Origin: Reclinomonas americana ATCC 50394
Lineage: Eukaryota; Jakobida; Jakobea; Jakobida
Direction of reading: 5' to 3'
NCBI GenBank assembly: GCA_048213135.1
Contig: PS015292.1
Location: forward strand, 1 to 52,243
DNA: 52,243 nt
Shown here one piece after another: positions 9,511 to 20,233 of this stretch. Every line of letters begins with the position of its first letter. Positions within the stretch are counted from its first letter, which is position 1. A program made the position numbers and the translations under genes. The notes below the pieces were generated by a model, which saw nothing but the letters and a program-made list of their open reading frames with translations, was not told where the DNA came from and made no database searches.

Positions 9511-12500
9511 ATGGACGAGTACCTGTCGCAGCTCGATGCGCGACTGCAGTACCAGTCATCGCTGTCACCACGTGTGCCTGGTGGTGCACAGCAGCAGCAA
9601 CAGCAGCAGCAGCAGTCGCCACCTGACTATCTCACGGTGTGTGCTCACTCTGACTGGTGCTCTCCTCTCGTGTGTGCGTGCGTGTTGGTCTCACATCGCA
9701 CTCGTACAGAGCACACACGCCAAGAACGTGATCGCCTCACTCGAGTCGAAACTGCGTATTTCGGCCGAGGAGAAGGACGCCATCTTTGCAGAGGTGCAAC
9801 GCCTGCGCGTGCAGCTGGATGAGCGTGCGCAGTCGAACCTGCGCGAGCGGCGCCTGTTGGAGGAAGAGTGCGCCACGTTGCGGCGGCAGCTGCTGGGCAT
9901 GGAGCAGAGTTGGCAGGAGGAGCGTGCCGTGCTGGTCGACATGGCCGAGGAGAACTCGCGCACCATCGCCGAGCTGCAGAGGGCGCTCTCTGTCGCCACC
10001 ACCTATGCGCAGTTGCAGGCGACTGGTGCGCCCAGCTCGCCTGCGCCACCGGGGAGCGCGACGCTCAATGTCGTGCAGTCGCCAGCCGCGCAAATGAGGT
10101 TCCGCTCTTGCTCTTGCCACTCACTCTCATCTCCAGCTGTGTCTCACACGCGCGTGGTGTGGTGCAGGGAAGCGGAGCTGTTGCGATCGCAGCGTGATGA
10201 GCTGGAGCGCACAGTCAACTCACTGCATCAGCGATTGGAGGAGTCGCGCGATGAGGCGCGGCGATCGCAGGAGGAGACGGTGCGCGAGTTGGACGCGTTG
10301 CGAGCGGTGATGGAGGAGCGTGATCAGATTGCGGCGGCGGAGCGAGCGGAGTTGAGCGATGAGGTGATGACGCTGCGTGCGCAGTTGGCGGAGCGCGATC
10401 GTCTGCTGTTGGGCGAGCGCAAGATTGCCGCGGCCGATATCGATGTGTTGCAGCGGACGAGCACGGAGAAGGAGCGATTGTTGGAGCAGCGCTTGCGCGA
10501 CATGCAGGGCCAGTTGAAGCGTGCACAGGCGGCGGCTGCAGCTGCGCAACCGTCTGGTCCTGATCCTGCCATGGTGGCGGCGGAGATGCAGCGCTTGCGG
10601 GACGAGGTGGCCAAGATGGAGGCGCACTCGGCGCTGCTGATGGAGGAGAAGGCGAGTCTCGAGCGGGAACACCGGCAGACGCTGCGGTTGAGCGCCGAGC
10701 GACAGACCTCGTGGGAGCGTGAGTGGCGAGAGCAGACGCAGGCGTTGCGTGAGGAGGTGGCCGAGTTGCGACGACGTGAATCGTCCACGACGCAGGAGTA
10801 CGGAAAAACGCTGCAGATGGTGGTGCGTTCATCATTATTGTTTCATCCGGCGACAACCACAGTCACTCACTCTGTGAGTGCAGGAGGAGCAACGGTCCAC
10901 GGAAATCAGTCGCATGCGCATGCTGGAGGAGGAGGTGACGACGCTGAAGCAGGTGAATGCGCAGCTGCTGACGATGGGTGAGGAGCGGGAGCGCACACTG
11001 GCCGAGGTGGCGGAGCGCTGTGAGAGTGAGAACTACCGACTGTCATCCGCGTTGCGTCGGGAGCAGCAGCAGGTGCTACAGCTGCAAGGTGGGCGGTACA
11101 CGAGTGCGAACTGTGCTGCCATTCTTTCGCTCAATCTGTGACGATTGCAGAGAACTGCTCGGCGCTGCTGTCGCAACTGTCACGTGCCAGCAACGGTCAG
11201 ACACCGTCGGAGGAGTTGGAGCGTGCACGTGCTGATGCAGCTTCGTTGCGCGAGGCCATGGTGGTGATGCAGCGCACCAATGCCGAGCGCGCCACCGAAA
11301 TCACGCGCCTCTCGCAGCTGGTACAAAAGGCGCGTACCGATGCCGACATGGGTGTGCGCAAGGCGGAGCAGCGAGCGTCGGAGCTTGAGGAGCAGCTGAA
11401 GCAGGCGCGTGTCGAGTACCGTGAGGTGCTGGCACGTGGCGGGCAGAATGTGGTGACGGAGATGCGCACGGAGCGCGACTTGACGCACTGGAGGTCGCTG
11501 ATTGAGCAGCTGCAGTCGCAGTTGAAGTTGTCGCAGGACGATGCCGCGCGTCGGTGCGTGTTGCATCTCTCTTTTCTTTCAGGGTCGTGCGTACTCACGC
11601 CACACCAACACCCACCGCAGGCAACAAGAGTTTGGCAACGAGCTGCAGCGTCGTGCGGCGACAGAGGAGGCACTGCGCAGCCACGCAGCGCGACTTGAAC
11701 ACGAGTTGGCACTCTCCAAATCGGAGGCGGAGAGCATTGAAAAGTCGCTGGCGACGGAGCTGTCGTCGCTGCGTGAGGAGTCGTCGATGTTGCGGCGGTC
11801 GCTGGAGGCGGAGCGTGAGCAGTGCGCGGCGTTGCGGGTGACGGCCGAGCGTGCGCGAAGTGAGCGAGTGGAGGCCGCAGACGACCTGTTGCGTGTGGTG
11901 CAACAGGAGCGTGGCCGTGTGGCCGAGGCGCGTGAGCAAATGTCGCAGATGCAGGCGCAACTGGATGCGGAACGGTGTGGCCACTATGTTGTGTTTTTTT
12001 TGTTCTGTCGTGGAAGGACACTCACTCAATCACATACACACACACACAGTCAACAATACACTGCTGGCCTGCTGCGCACATCGCAGGCGTTCTCGGTGCG
12101 CATTGAGGAGTTGTCGAAGCAGCTGGAGACCTTTGCCGGCCCGCCGTCATCACGCGACTCGCGTCACGAGCACGATGGTGAGATTGGATTGCGTGTTATG
12201 CTGCCCTTCCGCTCTGCTGACATGCGTTGATGTGCAGTGGAGGACGACAGCCAGCTGCGCGCTCTGGAGGTGCACTACCGACAGATGGAGGAGCACAGTC
12301 GGTCCACCGTTCGTGCACTCCAGCAAGAGGTCGCCCGGCTCACCGACGAGTTGGCGACTCTGCGACAGGTGGGCTTTGTATGTGCTGAGTGGACGACTGC
12401 GCGTCGATCTGACATGTGTTGTGCGCTTGCTAGGTTGTGGTGCCGTTGCGGGATGGACTGGCCGCAGATCGCGATCAGCTCAGCCGATATCAGCAGCAGA

Positions 12501-14204
12501 TGCACGAGTTCGCGCAGAGCCTGGAGCAATCCATTCAGGCGTCGCAGGAGGCGGGTGCCAATGGCGACGAACGGTACTACCGCCTCTCAATCGTCCCCNN
12601 NNNNNNNNNNNNNNNNNNNNNNNNNNNNNNNNNNNNNNNNNNNNNNNNNNNNNNNNNNNNNNNNNNNNNNNNNNNNNNNNNNNNNNNNNNNNNNNNNNNN
12701 NNNNNNNNNNNNNNNNNNNNNNNNNNNNNNNNNNNNNNNNNNNNNNNNNNNNNNNNNNNNNNNNNNNNNNNNNNNNNNNNNNNNNNNNNNNNNNNNNNNN
12801 NNNNNNNNNNNNNNNNNNNNNNNNNNNNNNNNNNNNNNNNNNNNNNNNNNNNNNNNNNNNNNNNNNNNNNNNNNNNNNNNNNNNNNNNNNNNNNNNNNNN
12901 NNNNNNNNNNNNNNNNNNNNNNNNNNNNNNNNNNNNNNNNNNNNNNNNNNNNNNNNNNNNNNNNNNNNNNNNNNNNNNNNNNNNNNNNNNNNGGCTGCAC
13001 GAACGCAACCGAGCGGCGGCCTCGGAGGAGGAGGTGCGTCGTCTGACGGATCAGACGCGCTTGTTGAAGGAGATGGAGGAGGAACGTGAACGGTGAGTGC
13101 ACATCCTGGCCTTGTCTATGAACGAAGAGGAAGAAGAGTGATTGACCTTATTGTTGTGTGTGTGTGTATGTGCAGACAAGCAGCCGCTGAGAAGCAAGCC
13201 ACTGCTGCGCTGCTGGAGCAGCTGTATCGGCAATTGGAGGGCGAGAGGCAGTCGGCACGGACACAGTTGGAGGAGATGCGTGGGGAGATTGAGCGTCGAC
13301 AGCGGGCACTGAACGACACGGAGCAGCAGCTGCGCGAGGAGCGCGACCTGTTTGCCGAACAGCGCACACAGTACGAGGAGCGGCTGTCTGTGTTGCAGAG
13401 GTCGCTGTCGGAGGGAGGGCGACACTTGACGGAGAATCTGTCGCGTCTCAAGCACGACGAAACGGAGCGCCTGAACGAGCTCATCAAGGAGAACAGCCGT
13501 CTGCATCAGCAGATTGAGCGCATGCGACAGGAGATGGCCGAGAAGGAGCTGTCGACGTATCGCGAGTTCAAGGACATTCAGCAGTCGTTTGATCGCTTCC
13601 AGCAGCTGAGTCGAGATCGTGAGCGCATGCTGCAAGGCACCGCCTCCGCCAACGAGCCACCATACATTCCGCGGCTTTCCTCTGCCGCCAATGGCGGCTT
13701 GGGTATGGCGGCGGCGGCCGGCGGCAAGGCGTCTGTATTGCAGGACAATGCACTGTCACTGCCGGCATGTTGCGTCTCTATTCTGCGCCACACTGTCATC
13801 TTTTCTTGTCATCGTGCTGACTGCTCGTTTCTCCGCCAGCTTCGGGTGCCAGCAGCAGCACCATTCGCACACCCATGTCGCAGACGCCACCAGTCGCATC
13901 GGTACCGACTGCTGCAAGCAGTGGTGGCTACGGCGGCAGCAACGACACCGACACTCCCTTGTCGCTCTCGGAGCTGGTGGCTCGTCGTCTTCAGGCGCCG
14001 ACACCCTCCGCCGACACTGCAGCCTCCACCGTGTCACCCATCCGCGCACCAGGAGCCGCCGTGGCCGGAGTCGCCGCGCTCTCCTCCTCGGCTGCATCGG
14101 CTCTACGCCCCGCATCGGTGGGATCGGTCGGACTGCGCGAGGGCTCACCAATCTCCACAGCCACACTCTCCGAGTCCAGTCCACCACCGAGCAGCGAGCG
14201 ATAG
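9511..14204 (+). CDS. Long coiled-coil protein
   Basis: About 12 exons: 9511-9636, 9710-10098, 10168-10822, 10884-11098, 11151-11553, 11621-11974, 12050-12177, 12238-12368, 12434-gap-13092, 13176-13768 and 13840-14204, with phases that agree. Over 1,200 residues plus those in the gap. The N-terminus is MDEYLSQLDARLQYQSSL then a polyglutamine run (CAG repeat near 9588-9614). Nearly all the rest is heptad-rich Glu/Arg/Leu/Gln coiled coil (for example KLRISAEEKDAIFAEVQRLR and RLNELIKENSRLHQQIERMR). The last 150 residues are disordered and Ser/Pro/Ala-rich. Such architecture is common in centrosomal, golgin and ciliary scaffold proteins, but nothing diagnostic of one family is visible. One donor is the weak GTTCCG (10099). 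Confidence 0.85.
12599..12992. other. Assembly gap (394 N) in the coiled-coil gene
   Basis: Coiled-coil coding sequence on both sides is in a consistent orientation, so the gap likely holds coding sequence and perhaps an intron. Confidence 0.9.
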
Positions 14205-14322
14205 ACTTTAGCACACAACTGTTGTACATTGTTTTTTGAGGGAGAGACGGATGTAATGCATGTACTTGATGAACGAGAAGAGCCCTGATGAATTTTCTCT
14301 CTGACAACACATACAAGAAACG

Positions 14323-15657
14323 ATGTCTGCGCGCAGGAAAAAGGTGCCTCTCATTCACTCACTCACTCTGTGTGTTGCCTCACTCACTCACGTTTCTCTC
14401 TGTCTCAGGTGTTGCTGATGGGCCGAGCAGGTGCCGGAAAGACCGCAATGCTCAGTCTCATGTTTGCACCAGACTCGATCCGCGCAGGTCTCTCCACTTA
14501 CACACACACACTCTCTCTCTGACTGAACTCACACACACGCGTGCGCACACACAGAGAACATGGACATTAGCACCACACTCGGCCACATGGGCGTTGATCT
14601 GTGGGACAGTGATGGGTGAGACAGAGAGAGAGAGAGCGCGCGCGAATGTTTTGCCTGTATGTGTGTCACACTCACACACATTGTGTGGCAAACAGCGAGG
14701 ATGCCTTTGTGGAGAACTTTCTGGAGACAAAGCGCGACGCCGTCTTTAGCGATGTGGCTGCGTTGGTCTATGTGTTTGCAGTGGACGCGCAAGACGTGCA
14801 GGTCTCTCACAGTCTCACTGTCTTCTCTCCTGCTTGTGTTGCTCACTCGTCGCGTTGTTGTGACCACAGAACGAGATGCACTACTTCCAAATGGCACTGC
14901 AGTTCACCATGCAGTTCTCTCACGCCGCGCACATCTTTTGTCTCGTGCACAAGATGGACTTGGTCGAGGACGAGTACTATGAGCTTGTTGAGTGACTGCC
15001 AGCAAAAGAAAGTGAGCGAGGCAGCTTACTGTGGCTTGTGTAGGTGATTGCGGATCGTCGGCAGGAGATTGAGCGGCTGAGTGACCCGATCCGCGTGCGC
15101 TTCTTTGGCACCAGCATCTGGGATGACTCGTTGTATGCGGCGTGGAGTGAGATTGCACGGGCGCTGATCTTTCCGGGTGCGAGTGCCGAGCCGGCGCAGA
15201 GGTTACTGCAGCACATGCGGGAGGTGTGCTGTGCCGACGAGATCATTCTGTTTGATCGCAACACGTTGTTGGAGATTGCGCGGTGTGTGCCGCCGGCGGC
15301 CATGACGGCGGCGTCGGCGGCGGCTGGAGCGGATCGTGATCGCTCGGAGAAGGTCTCGCAGGTGGTGAAGCGATTCAAGATGGCGTGCAGGTGCGTCTTT
15401 CCCGCCTCTCGCCGAGACTGTTAACTCACTCACTCCTCTGCCACAGCAAGAGCGGCAGTCGATGTCAGTCCATTGACATTCGTCACGGAGGCGCCAATGT
15501 CACCATTCGCCGTTTCACCAGCACCACGTTTCTGCTCGTGGCAGTGTCGGATCCGGAGATTCGGCCGGCCACCACGCAGCTCAACATTGATGTGATGGCG
15601 CCGGTGTTTGAGAAGATGTTGATTGAGGCCGCGAAAGAACTCGACCCGGAGAGCTGA
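14323..15657 (+). CDS. RRAGA: Rag GTPase, RagA/B (Gtr1) type
   Basis: Rag GTPases act as RagA/B-RagC/D heterodimers that recruit TORC1 to the lysosome or vacuole when amino acids are plentiful. Seven exons (14323-14343, 14409-14487, 14555-14615, 14696-14801, 14870-14986, 15044-15390, 15447-15657) give 313 residues, the human RagA length. Seen: P-loop KVLLMGRAGAGKTAM; ALVYVFAVDAQDVQ; MHYFQMAL; FCLVHKMDLVEDEYY (G4 HKMD); FFGTSIWDDSLYAAWSEI; ADEIILFDRNTLLEI-type C-terminal domain; and VSQVVKRFKMACSKS. The HKMD and the IWD motifs assign it to RagA/B rather than RagC/D. Odd: the G3 motif reads WDSDGED where RagA has WDCGGQD, and switch I is about 11 residues short. The total length is restored by an Ala-rich insert (PPAAMTAASAAAGADRD). 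A RagC/D partner is not in this window. Confidence 0.92.
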
Positions 15658-15961
15658 GGCGCGCCGAATGACGACGGTGTGGAGCGAGTCTCGATCGTCT
15701 CCCATTCTTCGCCACGGCAGCGACAACTGCGCTGGCCTTGTGCTATGTGTTGTCAGGCGATCAACAATCAGCTGCGTGCTACTTGCCAACAGCGAGAAGC
15801 GACTGAAGTGGCCCCGGAGGGCGCTTACTGACGGCGTGGAACACACGCCGTGCACATTCAAACAATGAAACAAGGATAATGTACCCATTTCAACACTGGT
15901 TATTTCTTGTTCTACTCATATTTTCCATGTCGGTGTCGTATCACGCATTTTTTCAGCACCC
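15658..15961. other. Convergent spacer, 304 bp
   Basis: Holds the 3' ends of the RagA (plus) and TPR (minus) genes; AT-richer near 15890-15955. No ORF or RNA gene was recognised. Confidence 0.5.
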
Positions 15962-17736
15962 TCACACCTGGTAGGCCTTGCGCAACGCCGGTGAGGCGGC
16001 CGCGCTGAGTTCGCGGAAAATGTCGCTGACCACTGCACACGCACGTTCACAAATCAGTCGACAAATAACAGGAGCCACGAGAGCACGCATGCCACTCGNN
16101 NNNNNNNNNNNNNNNNNNNNNNNNNNNNNNNNNNNNNNNNNNNNNNNNNNNNNNNNNNNNNNNNNNNNNNNNNNNNNNNNNNNNNNNNNNNNNNNNNNNN
16201 NNNNNNNNNNNNNNNNNNNNNNNNNNNNNNNNNNNNNNNNNNNNNNNNNNNNNNNNNNNNNNNNNNNNNNNNNNNNNNNNNNNNNNNGCGGCGCACGAGC
16301 GCCTTGACGTAGCCGGCGTCGTAGCCGAGCGACGCATTGCAGTCCTCCACCGTCTGCGTGTGTACGCAACGAGGTGGTGAGCAGTGAAAGACACCTTGGT
16401 CAATGTGCAGCAGAAGGAGAAGCGAACCTCGGCAAAGCGATCCATCTTCAGGTATGCCGCCGCGCGATTGCCGTGCAGCACTGCGAGTGTTTTCATCGGC
16501 TACAAGAATAGTCAGTCACTCCGGTCGCATTCACCAATCCGCACTCTCCACACACACACCTTGTTGATCACCGACGTGGCCTCCAGAATGGCATCGCTGT
16601 ACAGCTCCGCAGCCAGCCGCGAGTCGCCCTCCTTGAATGCCGTGTTGCCCTGCTCCTTCAGGCGCTCCACTGAATCCAGGCGCTCCCGATCCCGCCGCTC
16701 TTGCTCCTGCACCTGCCGTGTGAGAGACCGTGCATTACCCCACAACCCAAGTTCAACACCCACGCACCTCTTGCTTCTTCCTGCGCGACTCCAGCTTGGC
16801 ACGATGCCGCTGCGCATCCTCTCGCTCCTCCTCGGCCTCCACCTGCTCCAGCATCTTGTCCACATCGACCTTGTCCCACTCACGGTACTCGGTGTACGTC
16901 TTGGGCTTCTTGAACTCGCTCTTGGGCTTCTCGGCCTCCACTGCAAGGGGTGCGGGTGCGGGTGCGGCGGCCGGTGCGCCGTCGCTGACTGTGGGTGGGG
17001 GAGAGGGGAAGGGTGAGAACGCGAGAAGAGAGGGGGAGACTGTGATTAGCGAAGCAGAGAGTGAAGAGAAAGAGAGTGGGGAAGAGAAGGGAGGGCAAGA
17101 GCTGGAGAGACAGACTGAAGAGCTCAGTGAACCGAGCACAGACTGACAGCGTGCAGGAAGATGAGTAGAGTGTGTGGGCGGGAGAGTAATGGGGATGAGC
17201 TTGAGGTGAGATTGAAGACAAGTACAGAGTGACAGCTTGCTGGTCCAGTGCGAGAGAGAGACAGTCAGGGGAGAGGCAGAGTAGAGTGTGAGTGTGTGAG
17301 GGCGGGAGAGACTCAACATCCAGGCAAGCGGCCGGCCAAGTCCGCCAGCTGCTGCACAAAGGCCTCTCCAGTGGCCTCAGTCTCCGGTTGCATGGCCTGC
17401 TGTGGCTGCACCTGATGCCGACTATCACCAACATGCACAGTGCGACTGCCACGCACAGGCGGTGGCGCTGCACCAGCCTGCACACACACAATCACACGTC
17501 ATCATCATCATTCATCAGTCATGTGTGTTGTCTCTCTCTCTGTGTGTGCTCACCAGAGACGCAGAGGTGGCAGGCACTGTGCGTGAGGCGCCTGCTGATC
17601 CACTGGAAGCGCCCTTCTTCTTGGCGGCTTGTCGTCGTTTCATCTCGTCTTCCCACTGGAAGAGATCCTCAAACTGTGAGCGACGCAGCTCGGCGTTTTG
17701 CCGCACGTTGGCTTGAATGCGCATAAACTCGTCCAT
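15962..17736 (-). CDS. RPAP3/SPAG1-type TPR co-chaperone
   Basis: Exons: 17554-17736, 17318-17477, 16768-16988, 16560-16712, 16428-16499, gap to 16353, and 15962-16032. The N-terminus (MDEFMRIQANVRQNAELRRS, then FEDLFQWEDEMKRRQ) resembles the start of RPAP3. The segment YTEYREWDKVDVDKMLEQ matches the RPAP3/SPAG1 linker just before the first TPR domain. The TPR motifs read LKEQGNTAFKEGDSRLAAEL, TLAVLHGNRAAAYLKMDRFA and VEDCNASLGYDAGYVKALVR, the last running into the 16099-16287 gap. Such three-TPR domains bind the EEVD tails of Hsp90/Hsp70; RPAP3 works in R2TP, assembling RNA polymerase II, snoRNPs and dynein arms. The protein is short (about 330-370 residues), with one TPR domain and an end (FRELSAAASPALRKAYQV) unlike RPAP3_C. 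The 329 bp intron at 16989-17317 has a GTTGAG donor. Confidence 0.82.
16099..16287. other. Assembly gap (189 N) in the TPR gene
   Basis: Removes the end of the third TPR motif and the following helix. Confidence 0.9.
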
Positions 17737-18290
17737 TTGTGTGTGAGTGTGAGTTAGTGCTTCTCTCTCTCGCGCGCGTTGTTGATCGTTTGTTGCAAGA
17801 GGGCAGTTTTGTCTGGTGATTTTTCGCGGCAGTTTTCTCGACGTTGTTGTTTTTTTCCTCGAGGTCGTTGTGTTGGAAGGTAAGTGTTGTGCTGTGTGCT
17901 TTGTATGCAGACCGCATCCAGTGCTGCAGCTTCGTGAGTGCAAGCGCGAGGAAATCGAATTGACTCAACTGCAACTTCGACGTCGACGACAATATTTCCA
18001 AGCTGGAAGTGCGTGCTGGCTTCCAGCGTGCCAGCAGGAGCATGGAAACCCCTCTCACCGCTGCACTGTAGTCAAATCCATCATCCCGCTGCGTGCAGTT
18101 TTCGAGACAACTCGAATTCGACTGCCGCTGCGCTGTGTGAACTTGCTGAGCAAGCACACCAACCAAGCTTGCCGATAACGCGGTTGGTGAGTGGGTGACC
18201 GCTGTCGTCTGCGCGTTGTCAAATCTTCCTCGATATCGCCCCCCAGTGCTGCCACAGAACAAGCGACCTTGAAACAGCATGCAGCGTTCA
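17737..18290. other. Spacer, 554 bp
   Basis: Between two minus-strand genes: promoter of the TPR gene and 3' end of the carrier gene. Open frames on both strands show no family resemblance. No RNA gene was seen. Confidence 0.5.
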
Positions 18291-19379
18291 TCATCTTGGC
18301 GTCGCGTGCGCCACAAACAGCGACAACACTTGTTCTACGGCGGTCCAGGTGAGAGCGGCGGCGGCCGAGCGTTTGAGCATGCGCGGCACGAGGCCGGCAA
18401 AGAGGCCGGCGAGCATGCCGCGATCGCGAATCAATTGCTGCGCACAGTCCCAGTACAGCTGCGGGGTGACGCGCGTGCCCAGCAGCTGCACGCGCGTGCG
18501 TAATGCATCAAACGGCTGCGTGACACACGAGGCCACGGCACCCGACGCAAAGCCCGCGACAGTCGGCGCCAATCGCCGTCGCCATCTATCGCCTCCTTCC
18601 ACCGCGTTCGTCGTTCGATGATTGTGACTGCTGGCGAGCGCCAGTGACGAGTAGCTGCCGCCGCTCAAGTGCCGCAGCAGCACCGAGTACGACGCCAGCG
18701 TGATGGCCGAGTACGGAGCATCGCGCAACTGTGTTGTCAGTGAGAGACGCGCGCGGCAAGGAGTGAAGACAACAAGAGCGCGCAGTGACGCAACGACCGT
18801 CGGCACCAAGCCAGCGACCATTCCCCGCCACCCACGCTCTCTCAGCACCTGTCGCGCCACCTCGCGCATGCTGGAACCCTCGGTGCCTCGTCGCGACTCG
18901 TTCTCCAGTCGCGTTTTGATGACGATCAGCGGCATGGTCAACGCCGCCGCAATCGTGCGACTGGCAAAGCCCGTGACAGCAGTGACGCTCACCGGCAGTG
19001 GCGACGAAGGCGCAATCGACAGAAGCGATCGAGAGGCGTCGGAGAACACGCGCACACTGCCAAAGTAGAGACCGGATCCGGGCACAATCCGCAGCAACGT
19101 CGGCACAGTGCCTCGCCTGACGCACACACAGAGTCAGTTGACGTCATGTACACCAACGCTTAGTGTGTGTGTGTGTGCGTTTTACCAGAGAGCGCGGGTG
19201 CCGCCTTCCCTGTACACCGCCTTGGCCACGTCCCACAGACGCACTCGCTGCTGCTGTTGTGCAGGCGAGGTATTGTGCGCGGCAATTACGCGTGTCTTGA
19301 GCACGTCGAAGGGTTGCAGAAGCACGCTGGTCACAGTGGCGGCGGCGGAGCCCGAGAGCACCTGCTGCACGAGCGTCAT
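18291..19379 (-). CDS. SLC25A38: Mitochondrial carrier, SLC25A38/Hem25-like (glycine import)
   Basis: Inner-membrane carrier of the family that brings glycine into mitochondria for the first step of haem synthesis. Two exons (19186-19379, 18291-19116; intron GTAAAA...CAG) give 339 residues. Three carrier repeats are visible: QPFDVLKTRV, MPLIVIKTRLEN and TQPFDALRTRVQLL, each fitting Px[DE]xx[KR]x[KR] (the second repeat starts P-L-I). Subfamily marks are VPGSGLYFGSV, LRDAPYSAITL and PRMLKRSAAAALTWTAVEQ, which parallel SLC25A38 residues (VPGVGIYFG, LRDAPFSGI, PRALRRTL). The start chosen is MTLVQQVLSGSAAATV at 19379; an upstream in-frame ATG at 19430 would add 17 residues and approach the facing gene within 16 bp. 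A Ser/His-rich insert lies between repeats 2 and 3. Confidence 0.88.
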
Positions 19380-19446
19380 TGCAGAGAAAGAAAAGTCCCA
19401 CACGACGCTGTTGTCCCACGACAACTTCATTGAGCTTCTTGTTAAA
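19380..19446. promoter_or_regulatory. 67-bp divergent promoter, carrier / eIF3l
   Basis: The only DNA between the two start codons. No TATA box is seen. Transcription of each gene probably starts within the other gene's 5' leader or coding region. Confidence 0.5.
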
Positions 19447-20080
19447 ATGGACGACGACGACGTGCATGTGGAGTTGGCTGATCTGCAGTACTATGAGGTG
19501 CGTGCGACTGCGCGCAGTGAGCTCACCTCGTTGTGCGCACGCGCGCGCGAGGTGCATGCCATGTCGCTCACTCTCACTCCCTCTTATTGTTATTGCGCAG
19601 CGTGCTGTGACACATGGAGCAGCTGCTGCTGACTCTGACGACGAGGGCAGTGTGGATGGACGCGCGCCTGTGTCAAGCGCGGGTCCGTCGACCCCAGTTC
19701 GGTCCTCTTCGCAGCCTGGTCACGTGACCTCGCCCATCCTGGCGCACCCGACCACGCCCTCTCGTCGTGGTGGTGCGCCGCAGCAGCCGGGCTCTCCCAT
19801 GTCGCCTGGGGGCGGCGCAGGCATGGACATGTCGCATGTCGTGCCCACCTCGGCACTGGAGATTGCCGTGGATCGCTTCCTGCGCTCACTGCAGGAGGCC
19901 ATTGCACGGGGAGACACGCATGAGTGTGCATTGTTGTACGAGCATGAGTTCCAGATGCTGACGGAGAAGCATTTTGCGTCGACTGAGTGGCCGCACCCCG
20001 ATTGCGCCCTCGTGCGCTCGATTGCGCGTGACGATGCCATTTTCGAGATGTGCTATCAGATCCTCTACTACCGCCACCTG
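19447..20080 (+). CDS. EIF3L: Translation initiation factor eIF3 subunit L (5' part)
   Basis: eIF3l is a PCI-type subunit of eIF3. Exon 1 (19447-19497) encodes MDDDDVHVELADLQYYE; exon 2 starts at 19601. After a Ser/Pro/Gly-rich linker, LYEHEFQMLTEKHFASTEWP and DDAIFEMCYQILYYRHL match the conserved eIF3l segment (Y-E-x-x-F..LTE..F....WP..........D..F...Y.ELYYRH). The frame is open into the 20081-20227 gap. On the far side the next gene already ends at 20234 on the other strand, so roughly 450 residues of eIF3l are missing. The linker is an insertion relative to animal eIF3l. Confidence 0.85.
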
Positions 20081-20227
20081 NNNNNNNNNNNNNNNNNNNN
20101 NNNNNNNNNNNNNNNNNNNNNNNNNNNNNNNNNNNNNNNNNNNNNNNNNNNNNNNNNNNNNNNNNNNNNNNNNNNNNNNNNNNNNNNNNNNNNNNNNNNN
20201 NNNNNNNNNNNNNNNNNNNNNNNNNNN
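20081..20227. other. Assembly gap (147 N), undersized
   Basis: Cannot hold the missing 1.3 kb or more of eIF3l, since the receptor kinase stop codon lies six bases past it. Either the gap is much longer or the two contigs are misjoined here. Confidence 0.85.
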
Positions 20228-20233
20228 ACGCCG

